Below are positions 25,610 to 34,375 of a DNA stretch of 64,000 nucleotides, one piece after another; the first letter of the stretch is position 1; the number at the start of each line of letters is the position of its first letter. The position numbers were made by a program, and so were the translations under genes. The stretch comes from Bacillus sp. 103mf. GTDB taxonomy: Bacteria > Bacillota > Bacilli > Bacillales > Bacillaceae_G. The notes under the pieces are model-generated. The model had not been told where the DNA came from. It searched no databases and saw nothing but the letters and a program-made list of their open reading frames with translations. The stretch covers positions 1 to 64,000 of the forward strand of contig NZ_FPAF01000009.1 of assembly GCF_900116295.1 (NCBI RefSeq). The letters are read 5' to 3'.

Positions 25610-26155
25610 ATGAAAGAAAAAAAGATGGATATTCTGTTTCATCCGATCCGTTTTCAATTGATTCAAGAATTTATCGGAGGAGAGAAATTAACAGCAAAGC
25701 AGCTTGCAAAAAAGTTACCGCATATTCCACAAGCGACGTTATATCGCCACTTAGAAAAACTGACGACAGCACATATATTACAAGTTGCTCAGGAAACGCA
25801 AATACGAGGAACGGTTGAAAAGTTATATGCCTTGAATCACAGTATGGCTAGTGTTTCACAAAAGGATTTACAAGACGTAACGAAAGAAGAACATATGCAA
25901 TATTTTATGATGTTTGTCACCCATATTATGGCAAGTTTTAAAGATTACTTGCAGCAAGATCATGTCGATTTCGAAAAAGATGGAGTCGGATATCGGCAAG
26001 CAAGTTTTTATATGAGTGATGAGGAATTTAAAGAGTTTGCAGAGGAAATGAGTGGAGTATTTTTTAAAGCGATGGAGCGTAAACCATCTCCAGAGCGAAA
26101 GCGAAGAACGATTTCAACAATTATTATTCCTGAAAGAAATAAGAAGGGAGAATAA
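25610..26155 (+). CDS. HTH (ArsR/HTH_20-type) transcriptional regulator
   Basis: A 181-aa regulator with an N-terminal winged-helix domain: MDILFHPIRFQLIQEFIGGE, then LTAKQLAKKLPHIPQATLYR, with the recognition helix at QATLYRHLEKL. The C-terminal helical region is probably for dimerisation or ligand. ATG25610 has GGGATAGGTG upstream; the long 5' extension to 25466 runs through promoter DNA. It is 5 bp from the hydrolase gene, so the two form an operon and the regulator may control the hydrolase. Confidence 0.82.
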   Translation: MKEKKMDILFHPIRFQLIQEFIGGEKLTAKQLAKKLPHIPQATLYRHLEKLTTAHILQVAQETQIRGTVEKLYALNHSMASVSQKDLQDVTKEEHMQYFMMFVTHIMASFKDYLQQDHVDFEKDGVGYRQASFYMSDEEFKEFAEEMSGVFFKAMERKPSPERKRRTISTIIIPERNKKGE

Positions 26156-26160
26156 ACAAT

Positions 26161-27114
26161 ATGGGGAAAGAATTGTTCGTTACAATTGAAAGTATAGTTT
26201 CACTTCAAGGAACGTTAACAATTCCAGCATATGATGCAGCAACATATCCAGCTATTTTACTTATTGGTGGAACAGGAAAAGGGGATCGGGATGGAAATGT
26301 TCGCGGTTTACCACTACGTTTATATAAAGACTTAGCGGACTATTTCACTTCGTTAGGATTTGCGACTTTTCGTTATGATAAGCGTGGTACGCATAAAAGT
26401 GAAGGGAATTATTATGAAACAGGTGTTACAGATTTAATTGATGATGGAGTCGCTTGTGTACGTTTTTTAAAGGAGCATCCGCAAATTGATCCAAAGCGAA
26501 TTGTAATTGTAGGTCATAGTGAAGGAGCTTTACTTGCGCCCGCTATTTATGTAAGAGAATCGGTGGCCAATTTAATTCTACTTAGCGGTGCGGCTGAACC
26601 TTCAAAAACATTACTGCCAAAACAAATGAAAATGGCAGTTAAAGAATTAGAAGCAGCATCCGGATTTCGAGGATGGCTATACCGTTTTTTAAAACTTCCA
26701 CAACGTATGCAGAAACAAAATGAAGCAGTTATGGAAAAAATACAACAATCCTCAAAGCCTGTTATGCGAATTAAAGGAGTAAAGATAAATGCAAAGTGGA
26801 TACGTGAACAATTTCAATACAATGTCGTAGAGTATTTAGAAAGAGTTGAATGTCCTGTTTTAGCGATTACTGGAGATAAGGATATACAAGTACCGCCAGA
26901 GCAGGCAAGGGATATTGCGGAATATGCAGCAGGTGAGGCGGAGTGGCATATCATTCCTAATATGAACCACATTTTACGAGAAGTTGATAAAGATCATACA
27001 ATGCTAGGGTTAATGAAAGAATATAAAGGGCTTGTGAATAAAAGGATTCAAGAGGAATTATTGAATGTTATGAAGGAATGGTTGGCAAAGTATAATCTTC
27101 CTTTTAAAAGTTAA
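26161..27114 (+). CDS. Alpha/beta hydrolase
   Basis: A 317-aa cytoplasmic alpha/beta hydrolase. The oxyanion region is LLIGGTGKGDRDGN, the nucleophile elbow GHSEG (Ser in VGHSEGALLAP), then the acid region ITGDKDIQVPPEQ and the catalytic His in NMNHILRE. Similar proteins are annotated as esterases or dipeptidyl-peptidase-like hydrolases of unknown substrate. AAGAAGGGAG lies just upstream; the gene is cotranscribed with the HTH regulator. Confidence 0.85.
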   Translation: MGKELFVTIESIVSLQGTLTIPAYDAATYPAILLIGGTGKGDRDGNVRGLPLRLYKDLADYFTSLGFATFRYDKRGTHKSEGNYYETGVTDLIDDGVACVRFLKEHPQIDPKRIVIVGHSEGALLAPAIYVRESVANLILLSGAAEPSKTLLPKQMKMAVKELEAASGFRGWLYRFLKLPQRMQKQNEAVMEKIQQSSKPVMRIKGVKINAKWIREQFQYNVVEYLERVECPVLAITGDKDIQVPPEQARDIAEYAAGEAEWHIIPNMNHILREVDKDHTMLGLMKEYKGLVNKRIQEELLNVMKEWLAKYNLPFKS

Positions 27115-27223
27115 GTTATTTTTGGCGGATTGTATGAAAAATACTGTTTTACAGGACGCAAAACAATTAAATTGTATGATTGCTGTAAAGATCAAAACAC
27201 CAATCATACAAGAAGTATGTGGA

Positions 27224-27258
27224 AAAGACTAGCATCTAAATAGATGCTAGTCTTTTAT
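27224..27258. terminator. Terminator after hydrolase
   Basis: AAAAGACTAGCATCTA-AA-TAGATGCTAGTCTTTT is a perfect 16-bp-arm palindrome, symmetrical for both directions. Confidence 0.85.
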
Positions 27259-27353
27259 TTTAACAATATCTTTCTAGTTAGAAAATTGCGATATTAATAA
27301 AGTCTCTCTATAATATAAATTAACTTTTATAAATTAGAAAGAAGGAAATACAT

Positions 27354-28058
27354 ATGAGAAGGACGCTTGTGATCAGTGATATTCATGGTGAACTAGAGAG
27401 ATTTGAAATGTTATTAGAAAAAGTTGAATACACTTCAAAAGAGGATCAACTCATTTTGCTAGGAGATTATGTAGATCGTGGTCCGAATGCTAAAGAAGTA
27501 ATTGAAAAAGTGATGCAATTAAAAGAAGCCGGCGCGTTTGTCTTAAAAGGGAATCATGAAGATATGATGATAAAAGCTTTAACGACAGAGGAAGAAAAGT
27601 TTTGGAATCATTGGGTAAAGAGAAATGGAGGGGATCAAACGTTACATAGCTACGGTTTTTCTGAAAGTGATATTGCTGTAAATGAAGAGGAATTTATAAG
27701 ACCGCAGTTACATTCTGAAGTGTTAGAGAAACATTTAGAATTTATCCAAGGATTAGACCACTATATTGAAACAGATGAGTACATTTTTGTTCATGCGGGC
27801 GTACAACCAATGACACCTATTTCTGAAACAGATGCGCATACATTGATGTGGATTAGAAATGAGTTTCATAATGGATATAATGGTGAGAAGACCGTTGTCT
27901 TTGGGCATACAGAAACGAAACTTCTTCACGGTGATAACGAGAATTTTGGCGTGTATTTTGGCGGAAATCGTATCATTGGTATTGATGGCGGGGCTGTATA
28001 CGGCGGCCAGCTGAACTGTTTAGAATTGCCAAGTCAAAAAGTATATTCAGTTAAATAG
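27354..28058 (+). CDS. Metallophosphoesterase, PPP-type protein phosphatase
   Basis: A 234-aa dinuclear-metal phosphoesterase of the bacterial Ser/Thr phosphatase (PrpA/ApaH-like) group. Metal-binding motifs in order: SDIHGE, GDYVDRG, GNHED, FVHAG and FGHTETK. Substrate could be phosphoprotein or a dinucleoside polyphosphate; sequence alone does not decide. GAAAGAAGG lies upstream of ATG27354. It is flanked by terminators on both sides, so it is monocistronic. Confidence 0.88.
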   Translation: MRRTLVISDIHGELERFEMLLEKVEYTSKEDQLILLGDYVDRGPNAKEVIEKVMQLKEAGAFVLKGNHEDMMIKALTTEEEKFWNHWVKRNGGDQTLHSYGFSESDIAVNEEEFIRPQLHSEVLEKHLEFIQGLDHYIETDEYIFVHAGVQPMTPISETDAHTLMWIRNEFHNGYNGEKTVVFGHTETKLLHGDNENFGVYFGGNRIIGIDGGAVYGGQLNCLELPSQKVYSVK

Positions 28059-28088
28059 GAAAGATCCGCCTATTAATGTAGGAAAGAA

Positions 28089-28136
28089 AAAGAGATAAGG
28101 AATTCAAACAATAATGAAACCTTATCTCTTTTTTTA
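28089..28136. terminator. Terminator between phosphatase and DMT exporter
   Basis: AAGAGATAAGG and CCTTATCTCTT form an 11-bp stem around an 18-nt loop, with A-rich and T-rich flanks. It serves the convergent genes on both sides. Confidence 0.8.
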
Positions 28137-28158
28137 TGCTATGACTTGTTATTTTCTT

Positions 28159-29085
28159 TTACATGTGTTCGGTTGCTAATGTTGGTTTTACTTCTTTTTC
28201 TGGCAGGGTCAAAAAAATTACTGCGACAATAATGAAAGCGCCGCCTAATAATTGATATGTTCCAAACGACTCATTCAACCAGATAATCGAAACAACAGCT
28301 GCTACGAGTGGTTCAATACTTGATAAAATACTCGTTTCTGTTGCAGATAAATAGTTTAGACTACCGATATAGAGAAGGAAAGAAAGTGTACCACTTATAA
28401 TGATGAGCATAAGCATAGAAAATGTACTCATTGTTAATGTATTCGCTATATGTTGAAAATGAGATTCCTGATTATATAGAAACAAGGAAATTCCCCCGAG
28501 TAACATCCCCCAACCGACAATTACCGATGTCCCCCACTGTTTAATAAGCGAAGCAGGATGGAGTGTGTAAAAAGCAAAACCGATTGCTGTTAAAATACCA
28601 AATAATATTGCTTGTTTAGAAAGAATAATATTTTCAATTGATCCGTTGGTAATAAGGAAATACGTCCCCGCTAATGCAGCTATGATTGCTATGAATTGCG
28701 TAGTGGAGGGAAGTCTTTTGTGCTGCAGCGCAACGTAAATAGTAATAAGAACTGGACCGAGAAATTGAAATAATGTCGCAGTTACAGCATTGCTTATATG
28801 AACGGTTTCAATGAATGCATACTGAGCACCAAGCATGCCAGCAACTGAAAAAATTAGCAGTTGAATCCAATGACGTGGATACCTCCAAATTCCAAGTATA
28901 TTTTGTTTTGTAAATAGTAAGGAACATAAAATAAACATGCCTGCTAATAGGAGACGAATGACTAAAAAGTCACTAGATAATAGTTCGGTATGATGAAATA
29001 GCCATTGAATCATAGGGCCAGATAGTCCCCATAATGTCGCTCCGCTAATAATCATCATTAAACCGAGGCGTCGCGATGATTTCAT
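28159..29085 (-). CDS. EamA/DMT-family transporter
   Basis: A 308-aa, ten-helix drug/metabolite exporter with two EamA repeats (SGATLWGLSGPMIQWLF at the start, SSIEPLVAAVVSIIWLNESF in repeat two). It is divergent from the MocR regulator at 29214 with 128 bp between, an arrangement typical of a transporter controlled by its neighbour. Substrate unknown. The ribosome site GGAGGA is well placed before the minus-strand ATG. Confidence 0.88.
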   Translation of the reverse strand: MKSSRRLGLMMIISGATLWGLSGPMIQWLFHHTELLSSDFLVIRLLLAGMFILCSLLFTKQNILGIWRYPRHWIQLLIFSVAGMLGAQYAFIETVHISNAVTATLFQFLGPVLITIYVALQHKRLPSTTQFIAIIAALAGTYFLITNGSIENIILSKQAILFGILTAIGFAFYTLHPASLIKQWGTSVIVGWGMLLGGISLFLYNQESHFQHIANTLTMSTFSMLMLIIISGTLSFLLYIGSLNYLSATETSILSSIEPLVAAVVSIIWLNESFGTYQLLGGAFIIVAVIFLTLPEKEVKPTLATEHM

Positions 29086-29162
29086 GATGTATCCTCCTTT
29101 GTGTGAAAGCTCTTGATTTTATTTAATAGAAATGATAAGCATGAAAGTATTATATATAATCT

Positions 29163-29184
29163 CTGATACCATCAAAAGTATCAG
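29163..29184. promoter_or_regulatory. Candidate MocR operator
   Basis: CTGATAC-CATCAAAA-GTATCAG is a perfect 7-bp inverted repeat with an 8-bp spacer. It lies between the divergent DMT exporter and MocR genes, about 30 bp upstream of the regulator start. A role for the regulator here is inferred from position. Confidence 0.55.
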
Positions 29185-29213
29185 TTTTCTATAAAATAAA
29201 GGGGTCAGTTTGT

Positions 29214-30611
29214 ATGTTAGAATTAACGCCAAAACTTGATGTTCATAGTAAAGAACCACTATATGTACAACTATATAACTACATGAAAGAGGAAATGAAA
29301 TCTGGAAATGTAAAGCCTCATACGAAATTACCATCTAAGCGTAAATTAGCTCAATATTTACAAATTAGTAAAAATACAATTGAAGCTGCTTACAGTCAGC
29401 TTATTGCGGAAGGGTATATAGAGTCTGTCTCGCGTAAAGGCTATTTTGTATGTGAAGTGGAACAAAGTGTATTGCATGTGAAAGAAAAGATGCACGATGT
29501 AGAAGAAATATTTTGTTATGATCGTGACTATGCATTTGATTTTACGCATACAGGTGTTGATGCTCGCTCATTTCCATTTGCCTTATATCGCAAATTGGCA
29601 AATGAAGTACTACAAGTTGAGAATAAGCAAGTACTACTGCTTGGGCATCCACAAGGTGAACTTGGATTAAGAAAAGAAATTGCGCAATACATGTATGAAT
29701 CGCGCGGTGTACAATGTTCACCAAGTCAAATCATCATTGGGGCAGGAACGCAATATTTAATAAGAATGCTATTTCAATTGTTAAAAGAGAGTACATTTGC
29801 AGTAGAGAATCCAGGATACCACCGGAAAATGGTTACGTGTGAAAAAGGAGCGGAACATGTGGAAATGCTGCCGCTTGATGAAGATGGGATTATGATATCG
29901 AGTTTGGAAGAAAGGGATGCAGATGTGGTATTTGTGACACCATCTCATCAATTTCCATGCGGAATGATTATGCCGGCTTCGAGAAGAATGCAGCTTTTGC
30001 ATTGGGCAGAGAAAGAGGAAGGACGTTATATTGTAGAAGACGATTATGATAGTGAATTTCGATATTCAGGAAAACCAATTCCAGCTCTCCAAGGGTTAGA
30101 TCCAAATGGAAAGGTTATTTATATGAGTACTTTTTCAAAAGCGTTACTTCCATCGTTACGTATCAGTTATATGGTGCTTCCAAAAACACTTATTGAAGTA
30201 TATCAAAAAGAATATTTCTTTCATACGCAGACTGTATCGCGCATTGATCAAGAGATTGTGAAACGATTTCTCGAAGGCGGACATTGGGAAAAGCATATTC
30301 ATAAAATGAGAGTTGTGTATCGTAAGAAGAGGGATACATTGGTTTCAGCAATTTCAACATATTTTCCGAAATGCGTAGAAATACTTGGCCAAGATTCTGG
30401 GCTGCACATATTATTACGAGTAAATAATGGGATGACAGAGCAAGAGCTTATTGAGAAAGCGGCAGCATATAGTATAAAAGTATATCCAGTTTCTACGTAC
30501 TATGATGAGATGAAAGCTGATAATAAAACAATCTTGCTTGGCTTTGCTATTTTATCTGAGGAAGAAATTGAGGAAGCGGTTCAATTGCTTGGAAAAGCAT
30601 GGTTTAGTTGA
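29214..30611 (+). CDS. MocR-type regulator (GntR HTH + aminotransferase)
   Basis: A 465-aa fusion of an N-terminal GntR winged helix (LPSKRKLAQYLQISKNTIEA, wing GYIESVSRKGYFVCE) and a class I aminotransferase-like PLP domain. The PLP domain has the conserved DDYDSEFRY and the lysine region STFSKALLPSLRISYM. MocR regulators use PLP as cofactor to control nearby metabolic or transport genes. The divergent DMT exporter is the obvious target. AAAGGGG precedes ATG29214. Confidence 0.92.
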   Translation: MLELTPKLDVHSKEPLYVQLYNYMKEEMKSGNVKPHTKLPSKRKLAQYLQISKNTIEAAYSQLIAEGYIESVSRKGYFVCEVEQSVLHVKEKMHDVEEIFCYDRDYAFDFTHTGVDARSFPFALYRKLANEVLQVENKQVLLLGHPQGELGLRKEIAQYMYESRGVQCSPSQIIIGAGTQYLIRMLFQLLKESTFAVENPGYHRKMVTCEKGAEHVEMLPLDEDGIMISSLEERDADVVFVTPSHQFPCGMIMPASRRMQLLHWAEKEEGRYIVEDDYDSEFRYSGKPIPALQGLDPNGKVIYMSTFSKALLPSLRISYMVLPKTLIEVYQKEYFFHTQTVSRIDQEIVKRFLEGGHWEKHIHKMRVVYRKKRDTLVSAISTYFPKCVEILGQDSGLHILLRVNNGMTEQELIEKAAAYSIKVYPVSTYYDEMKADNKTILLGFAILSEEEIEEAVQLLGKAWFS

Positions 30612-30613
30612 AG

Positions 30614-30655
30614 GTATAGGAAAAGGGACTTTTAAAAACAAGTCCCTTTTCCCTA
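30614..30655. terminator. Bidirectional terminator, mocR / GNAT
   Basis: GGAAAAGGGACTTTT and AAGTCCCTTTTCC form a strong stem around AAAAAC, ending convergent genes. The right edge touches the GNAT stop codon. Confidence 0.82.
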
Positions 30656-31168
30656 TTTGTTTTCTTCATGTAAAAACAACACCATATGCTCTTCATCCCA
30701 ATACTGGTTATTATATTTTAACGAACGTTCTTGTACGCCAAATGTTTTAAATCCTAACGATTCATAGAGCTTTTTTGCACCTTCATTGCCAACGACAACA
30801 TCAAGCATAAGTTGTTCTACTTCTAATTCTTTTGCTTTTTCAATTGTTGCTTGCATAAGTGCTTTCCCGGCGCCCATTCCACGCGCTTTTGGAGAGACAT
30901 AAACAGAACCAATTTTCGCTTTATGTTCTTGCTTTAAAAATGATTTTGTTTCTAAAGTTGCCACGCCAATTAAATCGTCGTCTTTAAAAGCACCGAGCGT
31001 GTAATTTTCATTTTGGTCTAATATTTGCGCTTTATATTCAACAGGATCTTCCTTATTAATAATATCTTCATAAGAAGAACTGAACGCTTCTGGATTTTGT
31101 TTTAATCCCTCGACACGAAGTGCTAAATAAATTTCTGCATCTTTTTTCGTTAATACACGAATTTCCAA
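30653..31168 (-). CDS. GNAT N-acetyltransferase (paralogue 1)
   Basis: A 171-aa single-domain GNAT enzyme that transfers acetyl from acetyl-CoA. The CoA-binding segment is VYVSPKARGMGAGKALMQ, followed by GNEGAKKLYESLGFKTFG. It is a clear paralogue of the GNAT at 35022-35528 (shared KQEHKAKIGSVYVSPKARG and QYWDEEHM). Together they flank the two-component system and repeats. Substrate unknown. Confidence 0.88.
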   Translation of the reverse strand: MEIRVLTKKDAEIYLALRVEGLKQNPEAFSSSYEDIINKEDPVEYKAQILDQNENYTLGAFKDDDLIGVATLETKSFLKQEHKAKIGSVYVSPKARGMGAGKALMQATIEKAKELEVEQLMLDVVVGNEGAKKLYESLGFKTFGVQERSLKYNNQYWDEEHMVLFLHEENK

Positions 31169-31245
31169 TTGTATCGTCCTCCAATTCTTTGGTGGTAATG
31201 CTATATTTTATATTAAAATCATCATACTTTCAAAAAATAGGCTCG

Positions 31246-31446
31246 ATATATAAATCCATTTTAATATTTCTACATGAAAGCCGCTGCTATGGAGAAACAA
31301 GTAGCCTGCACTTGTTTTCTCCCTTTGTTTGAACCCTCGCCCGTGGCAGAAAAGGGCCCCGCCCGCTACTATGCATGGCCAGATGCTCTCGTCTATCTAA
31401 AAAGAAAAGGGTTTATATGTTGATGTTTCAATTGGTATTTATATAT
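31246..31446 (-). repeat. bcr-type repeat, copy E (tandem 1 of 3)
   Basis: Minus-orientation copy starting at ATATATAAATCCATTTTAAT and ending GGTATTTATATATA. The core has CGCCCGTGGCAGAAAAGGGC and ATGCATGGCCAGATGCTCTC. It begins about 75 bp from the GNAT start. Confidence 0.85.
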
Positions 31447-31638
31447 AAAATCCATTTTAATTTTTTAACATAAAAGCCACTGCTATGGAGAAACAAGTGG
31501 TCTGCACTCGTTTGCTCCCTTTGTTTTAACCCGTGCCCATGGCAGGGGCCCCGCCCGCTACTACGCATGGCCAGATGCTCTCGTCTATCTAAAAAGAAAA
31601 GGGTTTATATGTTGGTGTTTCAATTGGTATTTATATAT
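31439..31638 (-). repeat. bcr-type repeat, copy F (tandem 2 of 3)
   Basis: Same orientation as copy E with a 196-bp period. The middle reads CCATGGCAGGGGCC, a small deletion relative to its neighbours. It shares the ATTTATATATAAAATCC junction with copies E and G. Confidence 0.85.
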
Positions 31639-31838
31639 AAAATCCATTTTAATTTTTTAACATAAAAGCCACTGCTATGGAGAAACAAATAGCCTGCGCT
31701 TGTTTTCTTCCTTTGTTTGAACCCTCGCCCGTGGCAGAAAAAGGCCCTGCCCGCTACTATGCATGGCCAGATGCTCTCGTCTATCTAAAAAGAAAAGGGT
31801 TTATATGTCGGTTTTCCAACTTTCATTTATATATAAAT
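31629..31838 (-). repeat. bcr-type repeat, copy G (tandem 3 of 3)
   Basis: Third copy at a 192-bp period. It ends TTTCATTTATATATAAATGA, only a few bases from the stop codon of the histidine kinase, so it forms the kinase transcript's 3' UTR. Confidence 0.85.
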
Positions 31839-31847
31839 GAAAAATAG

Positions 31848-33224
31848 CTACTTGATAGGCAATTCTATAGTAAATGTAGTTCCGATTCCGACTTCGCTTG
31901 TTACATGTATAGAACCACCATGTAATTCTACAATTTCTTTTGCAACAGCTAAACCAATACCTTTTCCGCCAGTTGCTCGTGTTCGAGATTTATCAACTCG
32001 ATAGAAGCGGTCAAAAATATGTGGTAAGTCTTCACTTGGAATTCCTTCTCCTTCATCTTGTACTTGTATAAGAAAAGTATGCTCCTTTTTTAATACAAGT
32101 ACTGTAATATGAGAATTTTCGTGGGAATGCTGATGTGCATTATGTAATAAATTTAGCATGACTTGCTCCATGCGACGGTCATCTATGCAAGCATATAAAT
32201 CTTCTTGGCAATATAAAGAGATATCTATTTGCTTTTTTTTAAGAGATGGTTTTATTTTTTCAACCATACGCTCGGCGAATGGTAACAGTACGATTGGCTG
32301 TTTCTTTATCGTAAATTGGTGTTGTTCAAGCTGCGCAAGTTCAAATAAGTCTTGTACGAGTTCAGTAATATTTTCAGTTTCTTCTTCAATGATTTGTAAA
32401 TATTCTTCCCGTTCTTCTTTAGATAAAGACTCTCTTTTTGCAACTTTTGTGTATCCTTTTACATATGTAAGCGGGGTTAGCAATTCATGTGCAACGCTTG
32501 CAAGAAACTCGTTTCGTTCTTTTTTCATGTATGTTAACTCACTAGAAAGCCGTTCAATTGTTTCTGCTAAGCTTCCTAATTCATCTTTACTTTTAATACC
32601 TAAAGTAATTGGCTCATTTTGTTTCATCATTTTTTCAGTTGCTCGCTTCATTTTAATAAGCGGGTTTGTAATGACCCTTGAAAATAAAAATACTAAAATT
32701 GTTGTGAGAGCTACTGTTAATGCACCGATGGTAATAAATTGTTTTGTTAATCGAAAAATCATTTCTTTTATAGATGTAGTTTCTAAAAACATATGGACAT
32801 AGCCAGTTACTACTCCATATTTTACAATAGGGCTAACTGTTGAAATATATTTTGATTCTTTCCAGCGATCTTCTGTTATCATTCCACCTCTAGGAATGTA
32901 CGTAATCTTTTGGTCAAGTTGTTTGCGCATGTCTTTTGTAATGGCATCAGAGGAACCTATAATGTGACCTGTTGTATCTGTAATGACAAGTTTTGTATGA
33001 GCAGGAGAATTAGATTCCATCGTTGCTACACGTTCAAAAATTCCTTCTCTATAGCGCTTTTCTATAATGTTACAATACCAATTTCCTTTTTCTAATAAGG
33101 CCGTAGTTTCTTCGTCTACACGCATTTGTGCTAGTGTTGTATGAAAAGATACAAATAGTACGGATTCAATGCAAAGAGCTAATAATAAAAAGTACGTCCC
33201 AAGCTTTATAGAAAGTTTATTCAT
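31848..33224 (-). CDS. Sensor histidine kinase
   Basis: A 458-aa membrane kinase. TM1 is at 10-30, the extracytoplasmic sensor runs about 31-163, and TM2 is at 164-183. HAMP, HisKA with His246 (FLASVAHELLTPLTYVKGY) and HATPase_c follow (N-box NLLHNAHQHSHE, G boxes DEGEGIP and GGKGIGLAVAKEIVELHG). The cognate response regulator is probably the gene at 33698-34375 on the same strand. The usual few bases between RR and HK are here replaced by 473 bp of repeats. Confidence 0.92.
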   Translation of the reverse strand: MNKLSIKLGTYFLLLALCIESVLFVSFHTTLAQMRVDEETTALLEKGNWYCNIIEKRYREGIFERVATMESNSPAHTKLVITDTTGHIIGSSDAITKDMRKQLDQKITYIPRGGMITEDRWKESKYISTVSPIVKYGVVTGYVHMFLETTSIKEMIFRLTKQFITIGALTVALTTILVFLFSRVITNPLIKMKRATEKMMKQNEPITLGIKSKDELGSLAETIERLSSELTYMKKERNEFLASVAHELLTPLTYVKGYTKVAKRESLSKEEREEYLQIIEEETENITELVQDLFELAQLEQHQFTIKKQPIVLLPFAERMVEKIKPSLKKKQIDISLYCQEDLYACIDDRRMEQVMLNLLHNAHQHSHENSHITVLVLKKEHTFLIQVQDEGEGIPSEDLPHIFDRFYRVDKSRTRATGGKGIGLAVAKEIVELHGGSIHVTSEVGIGTTFTIELPIK

Positions 33225-33318
33225 TATGATTCACAACCTTTTCCTGTACTAACAGGCAGTAAGCTCTCTACCGTAAAGTTATGAAGAAACAACGAAATTC
33301 GATAGAAGAAAAACTGCT

Positions 33319-33516
33319 ATATAAATACAAATAAAAAATCGACATAAAAACGCTCTTTTTTTTTAGCGGGCGAGAGCATCTGGCCATGCATAGAAACGGT
33401 CAGGACCTTTTCCTGCCACATGCAAGGTTAAAACAAAAGAAGAAAGCAAGTAGCGGTCATGTTGTATTCTGCAGAGCTAGACAAAGCTGTCGAAAAATTA
33501 AAATGAATATATATAG
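33319..33516 (+). repeat. bcr-type repeat, copy H
   Basis: Plus-orientation copy (opposite to the flanking operon) bounded by TATATAAATA and GAATATATATAG. The core has AGCGGGCGAGAGCATCTGGC, CATGCATAGAAACGGTCAGG and CTGCCACATGCAAGG. The 3' end uses the variant AGAGCTAGACAAAGCTGTCG. Confidence 0.85.
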
Positions 33517-33540
33517 TATATGCCTGATTAGTTGAACTTT

Positions 33541-33702
33541 ATTTTTATCCCGCTACTTTAGGGCAGTAAGACTCCCGCCTCAAGATTCTGAAAAAACAAA
33601 GAAGATAGGTGGGAAATAACTGCCCGTAAGAGCTTGATTGGGTGGGCTTTCCATCAGTGGGGGATGAAGAAAAACCCCCACTGATGGAAGTTTCACTTTA
33701 TG
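33541..33702 (+). repeat. Second repeat family, copy 2
   Basis: Starts ATCCCGCTACTTTAGGGCAG, has CTCCCGCCTCAAGATTCTGA, AAGAAGATAGGTGGG and AACCCCCACTGATGGAAGTT, and ends at the response-regulator stop. It carries about 45 extra bases (TAACTGCCCGTAAGAGC...) relative to the copy at 25292. Confidence 0.75.
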
Positions 33703-34375
33703 AGGATTCACCTTTCCATTTGTAACCTATTTTATAAACAGTTTCTAGGTAATCTTCGATAGGAAATCCTGCTTTTCGAAGCTTTTCACGTATATTACGA
33801 ATGTGAGAATCAACGGTACGATATTCAATATCTGTTTGAAATCCCCATATTATTTCAATAAGTTCATCACGGCTATAAGCACGGTTTATATTTTGTAAAA
33901 AGAGTCCAAGTAAGGAAAACTCAATTGGCGTAAGAGAGAGCTTTTCATTATATACAGTTACGGTATGTCTAGTTTTATCCCATTCAATGCCGTTAAAGTT
34001 TACAAATCCCTCTTTCTTCGTACGACGGAGTACAGCTTCTATACGAGCAATTAATACTTGCTCATCAAATGGTTTTGTAATATAGTCGTCAGCGCCTAAT
34101 GTGAGCCCTTTCACCATGTCATAATTTTGATTACGCGCTGTTAGCATAATAATGGGGACGTTACTTATTTGGCGAATTTGAAAGCAAGCCTCCCAGCCGT
34201 CCATTTTTGGCATCATCACGTCTAGCAAAATAAGATCAAATTCTTTTTGCTGAATGAGTTCAAGAGCATCTTGGGCTGATGTTACTTTCATACAAAAATG
34301 TCCACGTGGACTTAAGAATAAATCTAATAAGCGAAGCATGCGTTCTTCGTCATCTACTAATAATAGTTTTGCCAT
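33698..34375 (-). CDS. OmpR-family response regulator
   Basis: A 225-aa regulator. The receiver domain has acidic pair DDEE at 8-11, phospho-acceptor Asp52 (LILLDVMMPKMDGW), the Thr/Ser position in MLTARN and the conserved Lys in DDYITKPF. The C-terminal winged helix includes LTPIEFSLLGLFLQNINRAY, RTVDSHIRNIREKLRKAG and VYKIGYKWKG. ATG34375 (MAKLLLVDDE) is preferred, with GAGGTG 9 bp upstream; GTG34387 would overlap that site. It pairs with the histidine kinase at 31848-33224. Confidence 0.93.
   Translation of the reverse strand: MAKLLLVDDEERMLRLLDLFLSPRGHFCMKVTSAQDALELIQQKEFDLILLDVMMPKMDGWEACFQIRQISNVPIIMLTARNQNYDMVKGLTLGADDYITKPFDEQVLIARIEAVLRRTKKEGFVNFNGIEWDKTRHTVTVYNEKLSLTPIEFSLLGLFLQNINRAYSRDELIEIIWGFQTDIEYRTVDSHIRNIREKLRKAGFPIEDYLETVYKIGYKWKGESS

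Noticed and set aside
27134-27232. 32-aa plus-strand ORF after the alpha/beta hydrolase
   Set aside because: Ribosome site is weak and the stop falls in the terminator arm; no hydrophobic helix or other feature supports it. Possible but not supported.
31246-31838. CRISPR-like array from three regularly spaced repeats
   Set aside because: Units are about 195 bp and almost wholly similar, with no short repeat/unique spacer pattern and no cas genes; they are tandem bcr copies.
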